From Citrus sinensis (Eukaryota; Streptophyta; Magnoliopsida; Sapindales; Rutaceae): a stretch of DNA of 64,000 nt. Shown piece by piece: positions 10,211 through 22,020 of this stretch (position 1 is the stretch's first letter; every line of letters begins with the position of its first letter). The DNA lies in contig NC_068562.1 in the NCBI RefSeq assembly GCF_022201045.2, positions 8,538,001-8,602,000 of the forward strand, in the 5' to 3' direction. The notes beneath the pieces are model-generated. The model saw only the letters and a program-made list of their open reading frames with translations, had not been told where the DNA came from and ran no database searches. Position numbers and translations under genes: made by a program.

Positions 10211-10905
10211 GAGATGTGTTATACAAATTTTATATTGTTAATCTATAACTCCAATACTCATAATTGCTCCCAGCAAGATACCGGGTAATCTTGACTACAA
10301 GTATGTGTCGTGTCTATTGGTAACTCAAATGAAATAACAATTACAATTATGAAATCATAATTAACTCAAGATTAAGATTACAGTCAAATCAATGCCTATG
10401 AGATTTACTAAGTCTGACAGTTATTACAAAATTAATTAAATCCCACATGTGATCTTGTTCAATGTAGTCGTACTACATCAATAAATTCATACATGATTAA
10501 GACAAATCATTCAATGAATTCATTACAGTCTATACCTAAATAAAGTGCTCAACTTTATTTATCAACTGCGAACTAAATTTATTTAATCATAAGATAACTT
10601 GTATTTATGTTTTCTGTGAATCCACATGGTGATCACATAAATACATATAATATGATTAAATGGATTTTAATCAAAATATTAATGCAATTAAGATATTTGA
10701 ATAAAATACCTCATTTATTTTATTAATCAGAAAAATTATTTATTACAATTAAATAAACACATATGCTTTTAAAGAGCATATTTTCTCAACAAGTCAATCT
10801 TCTATATTTCATTGTCTTTTTGCATTAGAAGACCTTCATTAGATAAGCAAAAGTTGTTCTTTAAGATGATGCTTATAGAAGTTATTATTTATAGGACTAT
10901 TCATT
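10211..10905. other. AT-rich intergenic DNA, no gene seen
   Basis: Very AT-rich sequence between the retrotransposon and a small hAT element. No coding frame with plant-like composition, no RNA gene and no clear repeat is visible. Confidence 0.6.
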
Positions 10906-10913
10906 GTTACTGT

Positions 10914-11687
10914 TGGGGATGGCAATTGGATCGCTCCATAATGGATATCCACAATATCCATCCAATTGCATCGGATAATATCAATCCAAAAATTTTTGGA
11001 TCTTAAAATGTATATTTTAAAATTATATCCAGATGGATATGGATAATTATTTTTACCCAATGGATATCCGTTTAACCCAACACAAGTTTAAAAAGTTTTA
11101 ATTTTATAAAATTAAAAATAAAAATATAATAAACAAACAATTGTAAAAATATTATATTAACTAGTGAAAATTTTAAATTCCTCTTATATTAAAAACTAAA
11201 GTTTTCAAAATTACCCTTTAATTTTTTAACTTATTTAATACTATTAATAATTATTATTTTATTTTATTAATTTAATATTATAAATGGACCTCCACCGGAA
11301 AGTCGCCGGATCTCGCCGGAAGGTTGCCGGACCACTGTCGGCTTCGCCAGACCTCTGCCGGAATTCACCAAAAAGTTGTCGGACCGCCGCCACCGACCAC
11401 CGGACCGCCATTTTATTATATATATATATATATATATATATTACTAATATAAATAGTTTAATAGTCAAATTTGATATTGAAATTTTAACTATTTTATATT
11501 ATTATTTTTATATAATAAAAATAAAATATCCATGGATATCCATAGCTATATGGATAAAATCCATATCCATGTCTAATATTAAATACTGGATATGGATATG
11601 GATATATCCAATTATTCATTATGGATAATTATGGATTTGTGTTTGGATGGATATTATCCATCCATAATTAGATATTTGCCATCCCTA
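10914..11687. mobile_element. Non-autonomous hAT element, 774 bp, with 8-bp target duplication
   Basis: The ends are inverted: TGGGGATGGCAA at the left and TTGCCATCCCTA at the right, a typical hAT terminal repeat. The flanks GTTACTGT (10906-10913) and GTTACTAT (11688-11695) match at 7 of 8 bases, the hAT target-duplication length. Subterminal DNA is full of GGATAT / ATATCC repeats on opposite strands. The centre (11284-11410) is a CCGG-rich segment followed by a TA microsatellite. No transposase remains. It shares its terminal motif with the element at 36146-38105. Confidence 0.8.
11417..11441. repeat. (TA)n microsatellite
   Basis: About twelve TA dinucleotides inside the small hAT element. 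Likely length-variable. Confidence 0.85.
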
Positions 11688-11695
11688 GTTACTAT

Positions 11696-14600
11696 TGATT
11701 GTCATTGTCACTATTCAGGGTGCTGTTCTTAGTCACTGTACTCAGTAGACTTGATCAATGTTTATGCTAGTTGTTGTCTTTGTTCTTGCCAGTTTGATTC
11801 AGAAGGCTGTTGTTTTGAATCATATTCCAATAATTATTGTTAAAATTAAGCTCATTTACTTCTTGGAAATTAAGCTCGATCAAGATACATTCATGACGTA
11901 CTAGTACGTTAGAGTGAAACTCCAATTTGCCTTCTTTTTTCTTTTTAGAATATTTGCAACCAAATAAAACAAAACTACTACCACATAATGGAGCATCGAT
12001 TAACAAAATATTCTCTTAAAAAGAAAAGTCAAAAGCATGTTACAATATGTGATCTTTAATTGATCATATCACATTGTGTTAATTCTTAGATGCTTTGAGA
12101 ACTGCAAGAATATTGCCTAAAAACAACTGTAGAAATAGTGAACTGTGCTGCCTTAAACAGTGTCATATACTTATTTGATGTAATCTATCAAATATGGATC
12201 GTTGTTAGATGCTCTTTGTTTGGTTCCTTGGAATTCTTTAACAAAAAATCCAAAATTTGTTTCTTTTTTTGTCATTTAAGGCCAAATTCTGGGTCAATAA
12301 TGAAAAAATGTTTTCCATTTCTTTTATTCAAGTTTAAATAGGAACGTGAAAGAATAGAAAGAAGAAAGGCAAAGAATAGTTATGCAATACCATAATTTTT
12401 GGAATTCACTTCCCATTTAATTTTTAAAAAAGGGCTGATTTTGGTGGCATGCCTATAATTCATCCAATAAACTTTGAGGAGAATATATCTAATGATCATT
12501 GATTTATTTATCTCAAATATGCATAAATCGAGTATTAATTAATATATGACGGAGCTACTTAAACCTATAGTTTTTCTCTCTACGCTCATTTATTTAACAA
12601 ACTTATACCATAAATTGTAAAACATAGAGTTTTACTCCATAAATCCTCTTAAAATTAAAAAATAATCCTACTTTGTTTACAATTACCTACAACTAGTCTT
12701 CTTTTTTCCTTCTTTTGGTGTACTTTTCTTTCCTTCCTCTTATGCAATGTTTGAATAGTTCAAATTGGAGAGACTGGATTGGGGGTTGACCATCTTTGAC
12801 ATCGTTTTTGGCTGGCTAAATCCATAAAAGAGTTTAGAGATTAATTCCTTGAAATAGTGCGATTCAAGGAATTTATCCTTTTGATTGTGGATTGTTTGTT
12901 CTGAACCGAATTTATCCTTTTGATTGTTTTCGCCATAATTTTCAAGAGGATTTAACAAGCCATAATTTATGCAGAAATTTTGTTCACTTTTTTGTTTTTC
13001 CAAAAGAAAAGTCTTAAAAGCAATTTTGTTATAAGTTATTTTAGTAATAAAGTTTTATATAAATTAATTGGTGCGGAGAGTGCTTTTGTGGATTCAATAG
13101 CCCCACTCTTAATATGTAGCTCACTATTAATTTAAGAATGGGGATATTTAAACCCACCAAATTCATCTCTACACCTATTTTAAAAAATAATTTTATTATT
13201 AAAATTTTAATTCTCAAAATCTCAAAATTATAATCCACTAATCTCTTTCTCTTTCTCTACCTCACAATTGCCTGGTCTCACTATACTTTTATATTCTACA
13301 AACTAAACTCTCAATTTTATTCTCTTTTGGATTCTTTTTTTTTCCTTCTTAGTATAAAAAAAAAAAAAAAAACTGATGTTATTTTTAAATGATGTATTTT
13401 GATTCTCTTAGTTTATGATAGCGTACAACAACATAACTTATTTTTGGTTTACAGTTAAAAGAAAATATGTAAAGAAATTGATGAGAGAAAGAGAGGAAAT
13501 ATACAAACCAAATTTATTAATAAATTAATTGGAAATACATAAAGAAAATATATAAAGCAAATTTATTAATAAATTAAATCAAAATTAATTACCTCAAAAT
13601 CTTTAAAAGAATTTAGAGAAAGCCGAGAATATTCTAACTTTTCTGAAAAGTTTCAAATAATGTAATAATTGCACCCATAAAATAAAAAGTAAAATTAAGG
13701 AACAGTTCATGCCTCAATCTTTGGAAAAATATTTTGTAGCACTTTAAAGCAAAATTAATTTACCAAACGTTTGAATTTCAAGTCTCAAATCTCAAGCATG
13801 AATTGAGACATTAGGCACCTACTGACGGTGTTCCAATCTAACTAATTAAGTACACTTGATGCTCAAACGGTTTCCTTTAATAAGTGTTTTTCAGTTCAAT
13901 CGGAAATTTTTTCTTATGTTAAAATAATTTGATTCTATTTATCTTGATAAATTCAAATTATTTAGTTAAAACCATAGTTATTGTTATCTTTTTTTATTAT
14001 TAACAAAATATTCTCTTTGAGAAAGTTCATCTTTAGCTTTCCATGAAATCCTGATATGTCAAAAGATTGTAGCTTAACGTACCATCAAATTAATTTTCAC
14101 ATATCTAATTTGGTAAAATTCTGATGTCATTAGTCATTACCTTTGAATTTTATTCTTCTTTTTACTACCACCACCATTTGAGAAACAAATATAAAATAAA
14201 TCTCTTAAATCTTCAAGTAAACAAATTATCAACTAAATTAATTGCAAGTGGTCCCTGTAGAGATCATCAAAATCATTTAGCTATGAAAGAAAAATATTTT
14301 AATCCATCATGAATCATCAATCACGTTTAAAGTGGACAAATTAACCATACCTACCATAGATGATTAATCATCTCAATATATAAGATTAACTAATTAAATA
14401 TTGTTTTGGCTCAATAAGCTCACTCTCTTAATTAACTATGAGAAGGTGAACCCAATAATTCTTTAGTTGAGTTGGTCACTATTTTCTTCACTAATATTTA
14501 GATTGAAGAGTTTAAACTAATTTGACACGTGATTACGTGAATGTACAAATTTTCTTATACAATCTGAAAGTGATTTTGATCATTTTAAAATTATTTTTTA

Positions 14601-14868
14601 TATTAAAATACATGAAGGTGATTTGTTTTTTTCGCATAGATATCTATTCATCGGCTTATCAACGATTAGAATTTCGATTTGAACTTAATTAAGAACTCAA
14701 TTTAGTTGAGAGATCGTTTTCATTATTATTGAGGGAATCGACGTCAGAGTTATACTACTACAAGTGTCAAAAATTCATTTTCACGTTGTTACATTAAACC
14801 ATATTATATAGTATCAGAAAGTATCGATGAAATATTGGATGCTTGGTCAGGCAACTTTTGACGACAGC
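11696..14868. other. AT-rich intergenic DNA, no supported gene
   Basis: About 3.2 kb of AT-rich DNA. Short open frames (for example 12740-13003) have low-complexity or repetitive peptides with no recognisable family. Near 13070-13220 a GGGGATATTTAAACCCACC-like segment resembles the ends of the inverted-repeat element at 50338-51325, so this may be a decayed relative. Nothing else is supported. Confidence 0.5.
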
Positions 14869-14869
14869 T

Positions 14870-14877
14870 TATATAAA
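14870..14877 (+). promoter_or_regulatory. TATA box of the first acid phosphatase gene
   Basis: TATATAAA, 75 bp upstream of the start codon at 14952. The spacing allows a short 5' leader, as usual for this gene family. Confidence 0.65.
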
Positions 14878-14951
14878 GGAGGCAAATTGGAGAACTCAGA
14901 GCATCTGACTCTTCATTTTAATTCGTCCAAAAACAAAATATAGCAGCTCGC

Positions 14952-16180
14952 ATGGGACTTGAGCCATTTTCATTCTTCTTATTTCTAGCTACACTAGCAC
15001 TTGTAGCGGCAACATCCCGGGGCACATACTTGGAGATCCCCCATCAGATTCACCTTCTCCGGCCAAAATCCGGTGCCCGGACCAATGATTTTCCCGACTT
15101 GTCATGCCTGAGTTGGCGACTTGCTGTGGAAACAAATAACATTATCGGATGGAAAACTACTCCGGAGAAGTGTGAAGGCTACTTGGGGCATTACATGTTA
15201 GGCCAGCAATACCGAGAAGACTCGGAAGCTGTTGCCTATGAGGCTATTGTCTATGCTCAAAGCCTCGAGCTTGCCGGTGACGGCAGGGAGATATGGATTT
15301 TCGACATAGATGAAACCTCGCTATCTAATTTGCCATATTATGCTAAGCATGGATTCGGGTATGTAACACTACAAATTAAGTTTAACCTATTAATTAACTA
15401 GGCATTAAGAACAAGGATCCTCCGTGATTTAAAGAAATTTAGTTTCGATTCTATTTTATTAATAATTGATTGCCAACTTGTATTTATTCGGGTAAAAGCT
15501 TAGGTTAAAAGAATATTTGAGTTAAAAATATAATTCTCTAAAAGGTGAAGAGTGGATAAAGCCTAAATCAATCACAAAATTCATGATTAAAACATTTTTT
15601 TTCTTTGTTACAAAATTAGAATTACGGCCTATTTGGAGTCTAAATTCATATAAATATAATATAATCAGAGACGTGTCTACTCTAATTAGTGAGAAAATTT
15701 CAGGGTGGAACCATTTAACTCAACGCTATTCAATGAATGGGTCAACAAAGGCGAAGCACCATCATTGCCAGAGTCCCTTAAGCTCTACAAGAAATTACTG
15801 TCGCTTGGAATCAAGATTGTGTTCCTCACGGGAAGGCCAGAAGATCAGAGGAGTGTTACTGAAAATAATTTAAAGAACGTTGGATTCTACACTTGGGAAA
15901 ATCTCATCCTCAAGTAAATAAGCAATAATAATAACATAAATAATTTTAAAGTTTATTTTATTTGGGTTTAATTGTCTTAGTAACACTACTTTTTGGCTGC
16001 AGGGGATCATCTTATTCAGGAGAAACAGCAGTGGTGTACAAATCAAGTGAAAGAAAAAGGCTTGAGAAGAAAGGATACAGAATCATTGGAAACATCGGCG
16101 ATCAGTGGAGCGATCTCTTGGGCACCAACGCCGGCAATCGGACGTTCAAGCTGCCTGATCCAATGTATTACATTAGCTGA
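14952..16180 (+). CDS. Acid phosphatase, HAD class IIIB (VSP-like), 264 aa
   Basis: Three exons: 14952-15358, 15704-15913 and 16003-16180, with GT/AG borders and consistent phase. The product is a secreted or vacuolar acid phosphatase of the plant vegetative-storage-protein/APS1 type, hydrolysing phosphate monoesters. A hydrophobic signal peptide covers about residues 1-22. HAD motif I is DIDET (118-122), with the nucleophilic and acid/base aspartates. Exon 2 carries motif II (FLTGR). Exon 3 carries the lysine region of motif III and motif IV GDQWSD. The conserved SCLSWR near residue 51 and a C-terminal FKLPDPMYYI are family hallmarks. Length is normal. A TATA box lies 75 bp upstream. It is the first of a tandem pair with the gene at 17102; a broken inverted copy follows. 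Catalytic residues are intact, so it is probably functional. Confidence 0.93.
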
Positions 16181-17101
16181 TTAATAAATAATGTTTACTT
16201 AGGATTTTGAATAAATAATGCAAGAGCCCCCATTTGTGCACCAAATTTGTACGCAGGTTATGTTATAATCTGCAACGTTAGAATAGCAATGGTGGAAAGA
16301 ACAAATATGGGCTTCCAAGTCCCAACTCGGCCAAAATTGTCAAATCCCAAAACCTGGCCTAAATGCCAGACCAAAACCATAATCCTGATTCTAATTATGT
16401 TTCCAGATGAGAGAGAACCCGAGAAATCCTTTGTTGAGAGATGGTATTCAAGTAACTCTTTGATCTTCTCTCGGAAATAAATGAGAATTTTATTAAGGAT
16501 AAAAAAAGCTTAAAATTTCAAGCCAGATTTTTTGTAATTTCTTGCAAAAATAGATTCAGAATTGATTAAGGAAATCAAAGTCCACGCCATTTGAACCTAA
16601 AGGAAGGTGAGAAATTTCAGTTATTAAATTAATATCAATCTTTACCTCTTATTAGTACTCAAATTTTAAGAATAGTAGAAGCAAAACACATTTACAATCA
16701 GTCAAACTGTATCCACCAGATGAAACTCGATTCAATCATCCAAAGTCCACTAAGTTAAGGCAGATGCCTTAACAAGAAAATTTATTCGAAATTTTTAGTA
16801 CTCTTACAAGAGGCACTTTCTATTTCAATGTGTCATGATACTTAATTTACATCATAATTGATGTGCCACCCACCCATCATTTATTAATAATTATCAATCA
16901 GAACTTTTGTATGAAAATGAAATAAAGAAAATAAAACGAAAGCTTTATCTTTTTCAGCACCCACCTTGAACATCTAAACCCAATCCTTCTTGTTCGCTTT
17001 CTATCTTTTTCAGCACCCACCTTCTTCCACTGTGCCAAAAAACCCATTCATAAGCATCATTACAAACAAATTAACTTGATACTGTCCTCCAATTGATTAA
17101 C
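16181..17101 (+). other. Intergenic region with a 22-bp direct repeat before the second phosphatase
   Basis: About 0.9 kb between the tandem phosphatases, containing the 3' region of the first and the promoter/leader of the second. A 22-bp direct repeat beginning TATCTTTTTCAGCACCC occurs at 16946-16967 and 17002-17023, 56 bp apart and within 160 bp of the second start codon. I see no convincing TATA box and no extra gene. Confidence 0.55.
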
Positions 17102-18190
17102 ATGGGAGCGTTTTCATCAATAATATTATTGGTTTATGTAGCAGCTACAGTTTTATCAATATCCGAGGGTAGCGAGCGCATCCACAGTCTCATTCGACAA
17201 CCCGTCGCCGGGACCGTGAGTGCTGAGTCCGATCCAGCCGGCTTCTCATGCCTCAGTTGGCGATTTGGTGTAGAAACAAAAAATATTAGAGATTTGCCAA
17301 CTGTTCCAAAAGTGTGCCAACACTACGTGGCTGATTACATGTTGAGCGACCAGTTCTTGCAAGACTCGAAAGTCGTCACGGAGGAGGCTTTCAAGTATGC
17401 TAAGACAGTCAAACTCGCCGGAGACGGCAAGGACATTTGGATCCTTGACGTTGATGATTCTCTAATCACCCACGTCGACTTTTATGCTCAGAATGGATTC
17501 GGGTAATCTGTCTTTAATCTTACTCCGTTTACTTTTGATAATGGTAGCGTCAATTTTGGCAATACATGTCTGATTGGGCAGCAGTACCATGATCTTTAAA
17601 CCAATATTTTGGCTTCCTGTGATATGATCTTCATTTGATTCCTATCAATGCTCTCAAAACAGATATTTAAGTTAAGTTTGACTTCTTGATGTGACACATT
17701 TTATCAGGACTGAGATATTTGATGTTACCGCGCTGATTAATTATTTGGCCCAAGGCATATCGCCGGCGTTGCCTGAGAGTCTAAAGTTATACAGAAGGTT
17801 ATTGCGTCTCGGGTTTAAGATTGTTCTTCTGACAGGAAGAATGGAACCCTCAAGAAATTTTACAGAAAGCAATCTAAAGAATGTTGGATACCATTCTTGG
17901 GAAAAGCTTATACTCAGGTAAATAAAGCAAGCTTGTCTTAATCATTTTATAAATAACAACTAATTATTGATAAGCCCCTTTTATTAATTATTGAGTTTGT
18001 GCGTAGCAGGGAAACAGGGGAATGGAATGATACAACACAAAGGGCGCACAAATCAGCTGAAAGAAGAAAGCTTGTGGAGAGTGGATATAGGATTATTGGA
18101 AACATGGGTGATCAATGGTGTGATCTCCTTGGGGATTATCCTGGCCACCGTACTTTCAAGCTACCTAATCCTGTCTTCTACACTGAATAG
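17102..18190 (+). CDS. Acid phosphatase paralogue, HAD class IIIB, 263 aa
   Basis: Three exons: 17102-17502, 17708-17917 and 18010-18190. The intron positions and phases are the same as in the gene at 14952, and the middle exon has the same 210-bp length, so the two are tandem duplicates. The start is the ATG at 17102, which opens a clear signal peptide (about 20 residues). HAD motif I reads DVDDS rather than DxDET: both aspartates are present but serine replaces the usual threonine. Motif II (LLTGR) is normal, and motif IV reads GDQWCD, keeping both aspartates but with cysteine instead of serine. The substitutions suggest altered or weakened phosphatase activity. Storage-protein members of this family have lost catalysis in a comparable way. 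A secreted or vacuolar location is inferred from the signal peptide. Confidence 0.9.
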
Positions 18191-18618
18191 TTACAATGTG
18201 CGTAATAGGAGTTCGGATTCGAGCAACTAATTGATCAAATATGGGATCCGTTGAATGAAATTGAAATCTTAGTATGAGTAACATTTGAAGATTTGAAATA
18301 ACAAAATTAGGGAAGTGATTTAGGTAGCGGATTATTAGCTTTACTCCACTGAAAATGTTTTTCAGGGGTTGGTAAAAGCTGAAGGAGATGTTGCAAAACT
18401 CTTCAAAATTCTGAATAAATATTGAATCCGATTCTGCCTTTAAATTGATCACGCTTTTCATTAAAAAAAAAAAAAGAATGTAGAAAATCTGAGGGGAGTT
18501 AAGTGATAATTGCTCCATTTATAGGGCTGAGACATCTTTTTAATGAGGGAGAAGGCACAATACATATTCAAGTGGCAAAACGCTAGAGGCATTTGCGATT
18601 TTCTTTGCAAGTCAGAAC
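18191..18618. other. Short intergenic gap between convergent phosphatase copies
   Basis: About 430 bp between the second gene (+) and the inverted pseudogene (-). It holds the presumed 3' untranslated sequence of the + strand gene. No other feature is seen. Confidence 0.5.
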
Positions 18619-19684
18619 TTAACAGTTTACACATAACATGGCATTAGGCAGCTTGCAAGTCTGATTGTCAGGATTATCCCCAAGTTCATCACTCAATTGA
18701 TCACGCATGTTTCCAACAATTCTATATCCACTCTTTACAAGCTTTGCTCTTGCAGAAGTTTTGTACTCATTTTCTTTTTTTTACTCTTACCTTGCACCCC
18801 AATCCAACACCTTCTAGGCCCTCAAATTAAACACATTCCTATAGACTTGAATCCTTCCCCTCTTATTTTCATAGGAAGAGGCTAACCAACTGGGTTATCC
18901 TTTGGGGGCGATCAAAAGATTAAGATGTTCAAATCCAAATAGTTAATTTGTCAAACCAAATAATTAAATAAACTAATTTCTGATTAGGTTTATTAGTTGC
19001 TTGCTTAATAAATTACCTAAGGATGAGTTTCTCGCAAGAGTGATCTCCCACGTTCTTCAGATTCCTTGCTGCGATATTTGTCAAAAATTCATCTCTTCCC
19101 GTCAAGAAAACAATTTTCATCCCGATAGACGATAATCTGTTGTACAGCTTAAGACTCTCTGGCAATGCTGGCGCTTCGCCTTTGAGTTGCCATTCAAAGG
19201 CCGCAGTCACATTCAATTGATCAGTTGTGATTTTGATGAATTAATAATGTTACTTGCCATATTATTTCAATATTATATTCATATGATTGCATATATACCT
19301 GAATCCATTCTGAGCATAAAAGGATGCATTGGAAAGAAAGCGAGGTCTCATCTATGTCAAAGATCCATTTGTCCTTGCCATCTCCAGCCAGCTTTAAGCA
19401 TGGTGAAAAACCTCCTCGGTAAGTGCTTTTGAGTCTTGACCAAATGGCGATCTAATACGTAATCCCCCACGTAACCTTTACAGAATTTTGGAACAGATAT
19501 CCAATCTCTAATGTTATTTGTTTCTACACCAAATAACCAACTCAGGCATGAGAAGTCAGGAACAAGCTCATCGCTGGCGCCAAGCAGCAGTCAAATGAGA
19601 TTGCGGATATGCAGGCCCGCATGCAGAGACCTGGGATATTCCTAAAATTGTAGTTAGAGATACCAAGAATGAAAAGACTTTCAT
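18619..19684 (-). pseudogene. Acid phosphatase pseudogene, inverted relative to the two intact genes
   Basis: All three exons of the phosphatase family are recognisable in order on the minus strand. Exon 1 starts at the ATG at 19682-19684 with a signal-peptide-like MKVFSFLVSLTTILG, then SCLSWLFGVETNN, and the DIDET box near 19345. Exon 2 (about 19015-19220) is nearly intact, with ALPESLKLY and VFLTGR. Exon 3 (about 18619-18770) ends with a degenerate C-terminus. Exon 1 is shifted between frames at several points and contains stops. In exon 3 the GDQWSD motif has become RDQLSD, losing the first aspartate box residue. A TATA-like TTATAAAG lies upstream near 19733. The copy is clearly dead as a phosphatase. 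Confidence 0.85.
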
Positions 19685-19768
19685 GTTTGTTATGTTTGTT
19701 TGATACTTTGAAATATACCGCCAACATGATTCCTTTATAAAGACTGATTCGTCCTGTAATTCAACCAA

Positions 19769-20356
19769 ATTGCCTATTTAGCTGTAGCAAATACAATTTT
19801 TTTTTTTCAGGTAAGAGTGGACAAAACTTAAATTTATTTTTCTAACTTTTTTTCTATTTTACACTTTTTTTTTACACTGATGTTACAATTAGATTATAAC
19901 TCATGATGAATTAAACTGCTACTAATATTTACAAGTAGGGACTAATTTATAAATCTTGTGAAGCACTACTCAAATTCATTTACATTTCGTTAGGAAGAAT
20001 ATTGCCTCCACTCAATTATATAATATAATTGAGAAAATAATTAGACCCACAATGCTTTTGTAGGGGTTAGAATTGCTGCCTTCACAGCACTGACCACTCA
20101 GCCTTTGGTTGGGTTAAGGATGAGTGGCTTATATTTTGCACTTATATAGAGACATTTATAGAACCTCTAATTAACTGATTCCTAATATGCACATTGGCAC
20201 ATGTTATTCACGTTGAAGTATTAATTATCACAGTATGTAATCATCCTCACTATGATTACATATTTTAATATGCGTTAATAATTTGTATAGATCTCGAGGC
20301 ACCTTTCCAATTATTATTCTTTTTGGTCTGATTTCGGTTCGAGTAAAAATTATTAT
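19769..20356. other. AT-rich spacer before the satellite array
   Basis: AT-rich DNA with no gene. Similarity to the satellite begins abruptly near 20357. Confidence 0.5.
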
Positions 20357-22020
20357 CCGGCTATGGCCAAAAAACGGGTGGGCTATAGCCTTGGTGGGGG
20401 TCGCTTATTTTTGGGCGAAGTTCGTCCGCCGGACTCGGAATGGGGCGAGGCTTTGCGAGGGCCCTCGGTGTGCCCGCGGGGAGTCCCGGGCACAGCCGCG
20501 CCCAAAAATAAGCACCCGAAGGTCGGGGTGCCAAAACCCCCTAGCGGAAAAAAGGCCAAAAAATGGGTGGGCTATAGCCTTGGGGGGGGGGGCGCGGGCG
20601 AAGTTCGTTCGCAGGACTCGGAATGGGGTGAGACTTTGTGAGGGGCCTCGGTGTCCCCACAGGGAGTCCCGGGCACAGCCGCGCCCAAAAATAAGCGACC
20701 AACGGTCGGGGTGCCAAAAGCCCCTAGCGGAAAATGGCCAAAAAACGGGTGGGCTATAGCCTTGGTGGGGGATGCGGGCGAAGTTTGTCCGCCGGACTCG
20801 GAATGGGGTGAGGCTTTGCGAGGGCCCTCGGTGTGCCCGTAGGGAGTCCCAGGCACAGCCGCACCCAAAAATCAGTGCCCGAAGGTAGGGGTGCCAAAAC
20901 CCTCCAGCAAAGAAAAGGCCAAAAAACGGGTGGGCTATAGCCTTGGTGGGGGGCGCAGGCGAAGTTCGTCCGCCGAACTCGGAATGGGGTGAGCCTTTCT
21001 GAGGGCCCTCGGTGTTCTCGCGGGGAGTCCCGGGCACAGCCGCGCCCAAAAATAATCGCCCGAAGGTCGGGGTGCCAAAACCCCCCGGCGGAAAATGACA
21101 AAAAAACGATTAGACTGTAGCCTTGGTGGGGGGCGCGGGCGAAGTTCATCCGCGGGAATCGGAATGGGGTGAGACTTTATGAGGGGCTTGGTATGCCAGC
21201 GGGGAGTCTCGGGCACAGCCGCACCAAAAAATAAGTGCCCGACGGTCGGAGTGCCAAAAGACCCCAGCTGAAAATGGCCAAACAATGGGTGGGCTGTAGC
21301 CATGGTGGGGGGCGCAGGAGAAGTTCATCCGCGGGACTCGGAATGGGGCGAAACTTTGCGAGGGGCCTTGGTATGCCCGCGGGGAATCCCGAGCACAGTC
21401 ACATCCAAAAATAAGGGACCGAAGGTCGGGGTGCCAAAACCCCCCAGCGGAAAATGGCCAAAAAACGGGTGGGCTATAGCCTTGGTGTGGGGCGCGGGCG
21501 AAGTTTGTCCGCCGGACTCGGAATGGGGAGAGACTTTTTGAGGGGCCGCGGTGTGCCCGCAGGGAGTCGCGGGCACAGCCGAACACAAAAATAAGCGCCC
21601 CGAAGGTCGGGGTACCGAAACCCCCCAGCGGAAAATGGCAAAAAAACGGGTGGGCTATAGCCTTGATGGGGGGAGCGGGTGAAGTTCGTCCGCCGGACTC
21701 GGAATGGGGCGAGGCTTTGCGAGGTCCCTTGGTGGGCCTACGGGGAGTCCCGGGCACAGCCTCGCCAAAAAATAAGCACCCAAAGGGCGGGGTGCCAAAA
21801 CCCCCCAGCGGAAAAAAGGCCAAAAAACGGGTGGGCTATAGCCTTGGTGGGGGAGCGGGCGAAGTTCGTCCGCCGGACTCGAAATGGGACGAGACTTTAC
21901 GAGGGGCCTCGGTGCGCCCGCGGAGAGTTACGAACACAGCCGCGCCCAAAAATAAGCGATCGAAGGTCGGGCTGCCAAAACCCCCCAACAGAAAAAGGCC
22001 AAAAAAACGGGTGGCCTACA
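20357..22020. repeat. Satellite block A (AGTCCCGGG variant)
   Basis: About nine monomers carrying GGGAGTCCCGGGCACAG and GGTGCCAAAA, mostly without the GGTCGAAG insertion. Modal spacing 180-182 bp. The second monomer has a run of nine G after CCTTGG. Confidence 0.7.

Noticed and set aside
12740-13003. 87-codon minus-strand frame with internal NQKDKF repeats
   Set aside because: AT-rich, repetitive, no family resemblance and no promoter or splice context.
14124-14312. Short + strand frame upstream of the phosphatases
   Set aside because: AT-rich intergenic DNA without family, promoter or splice support.
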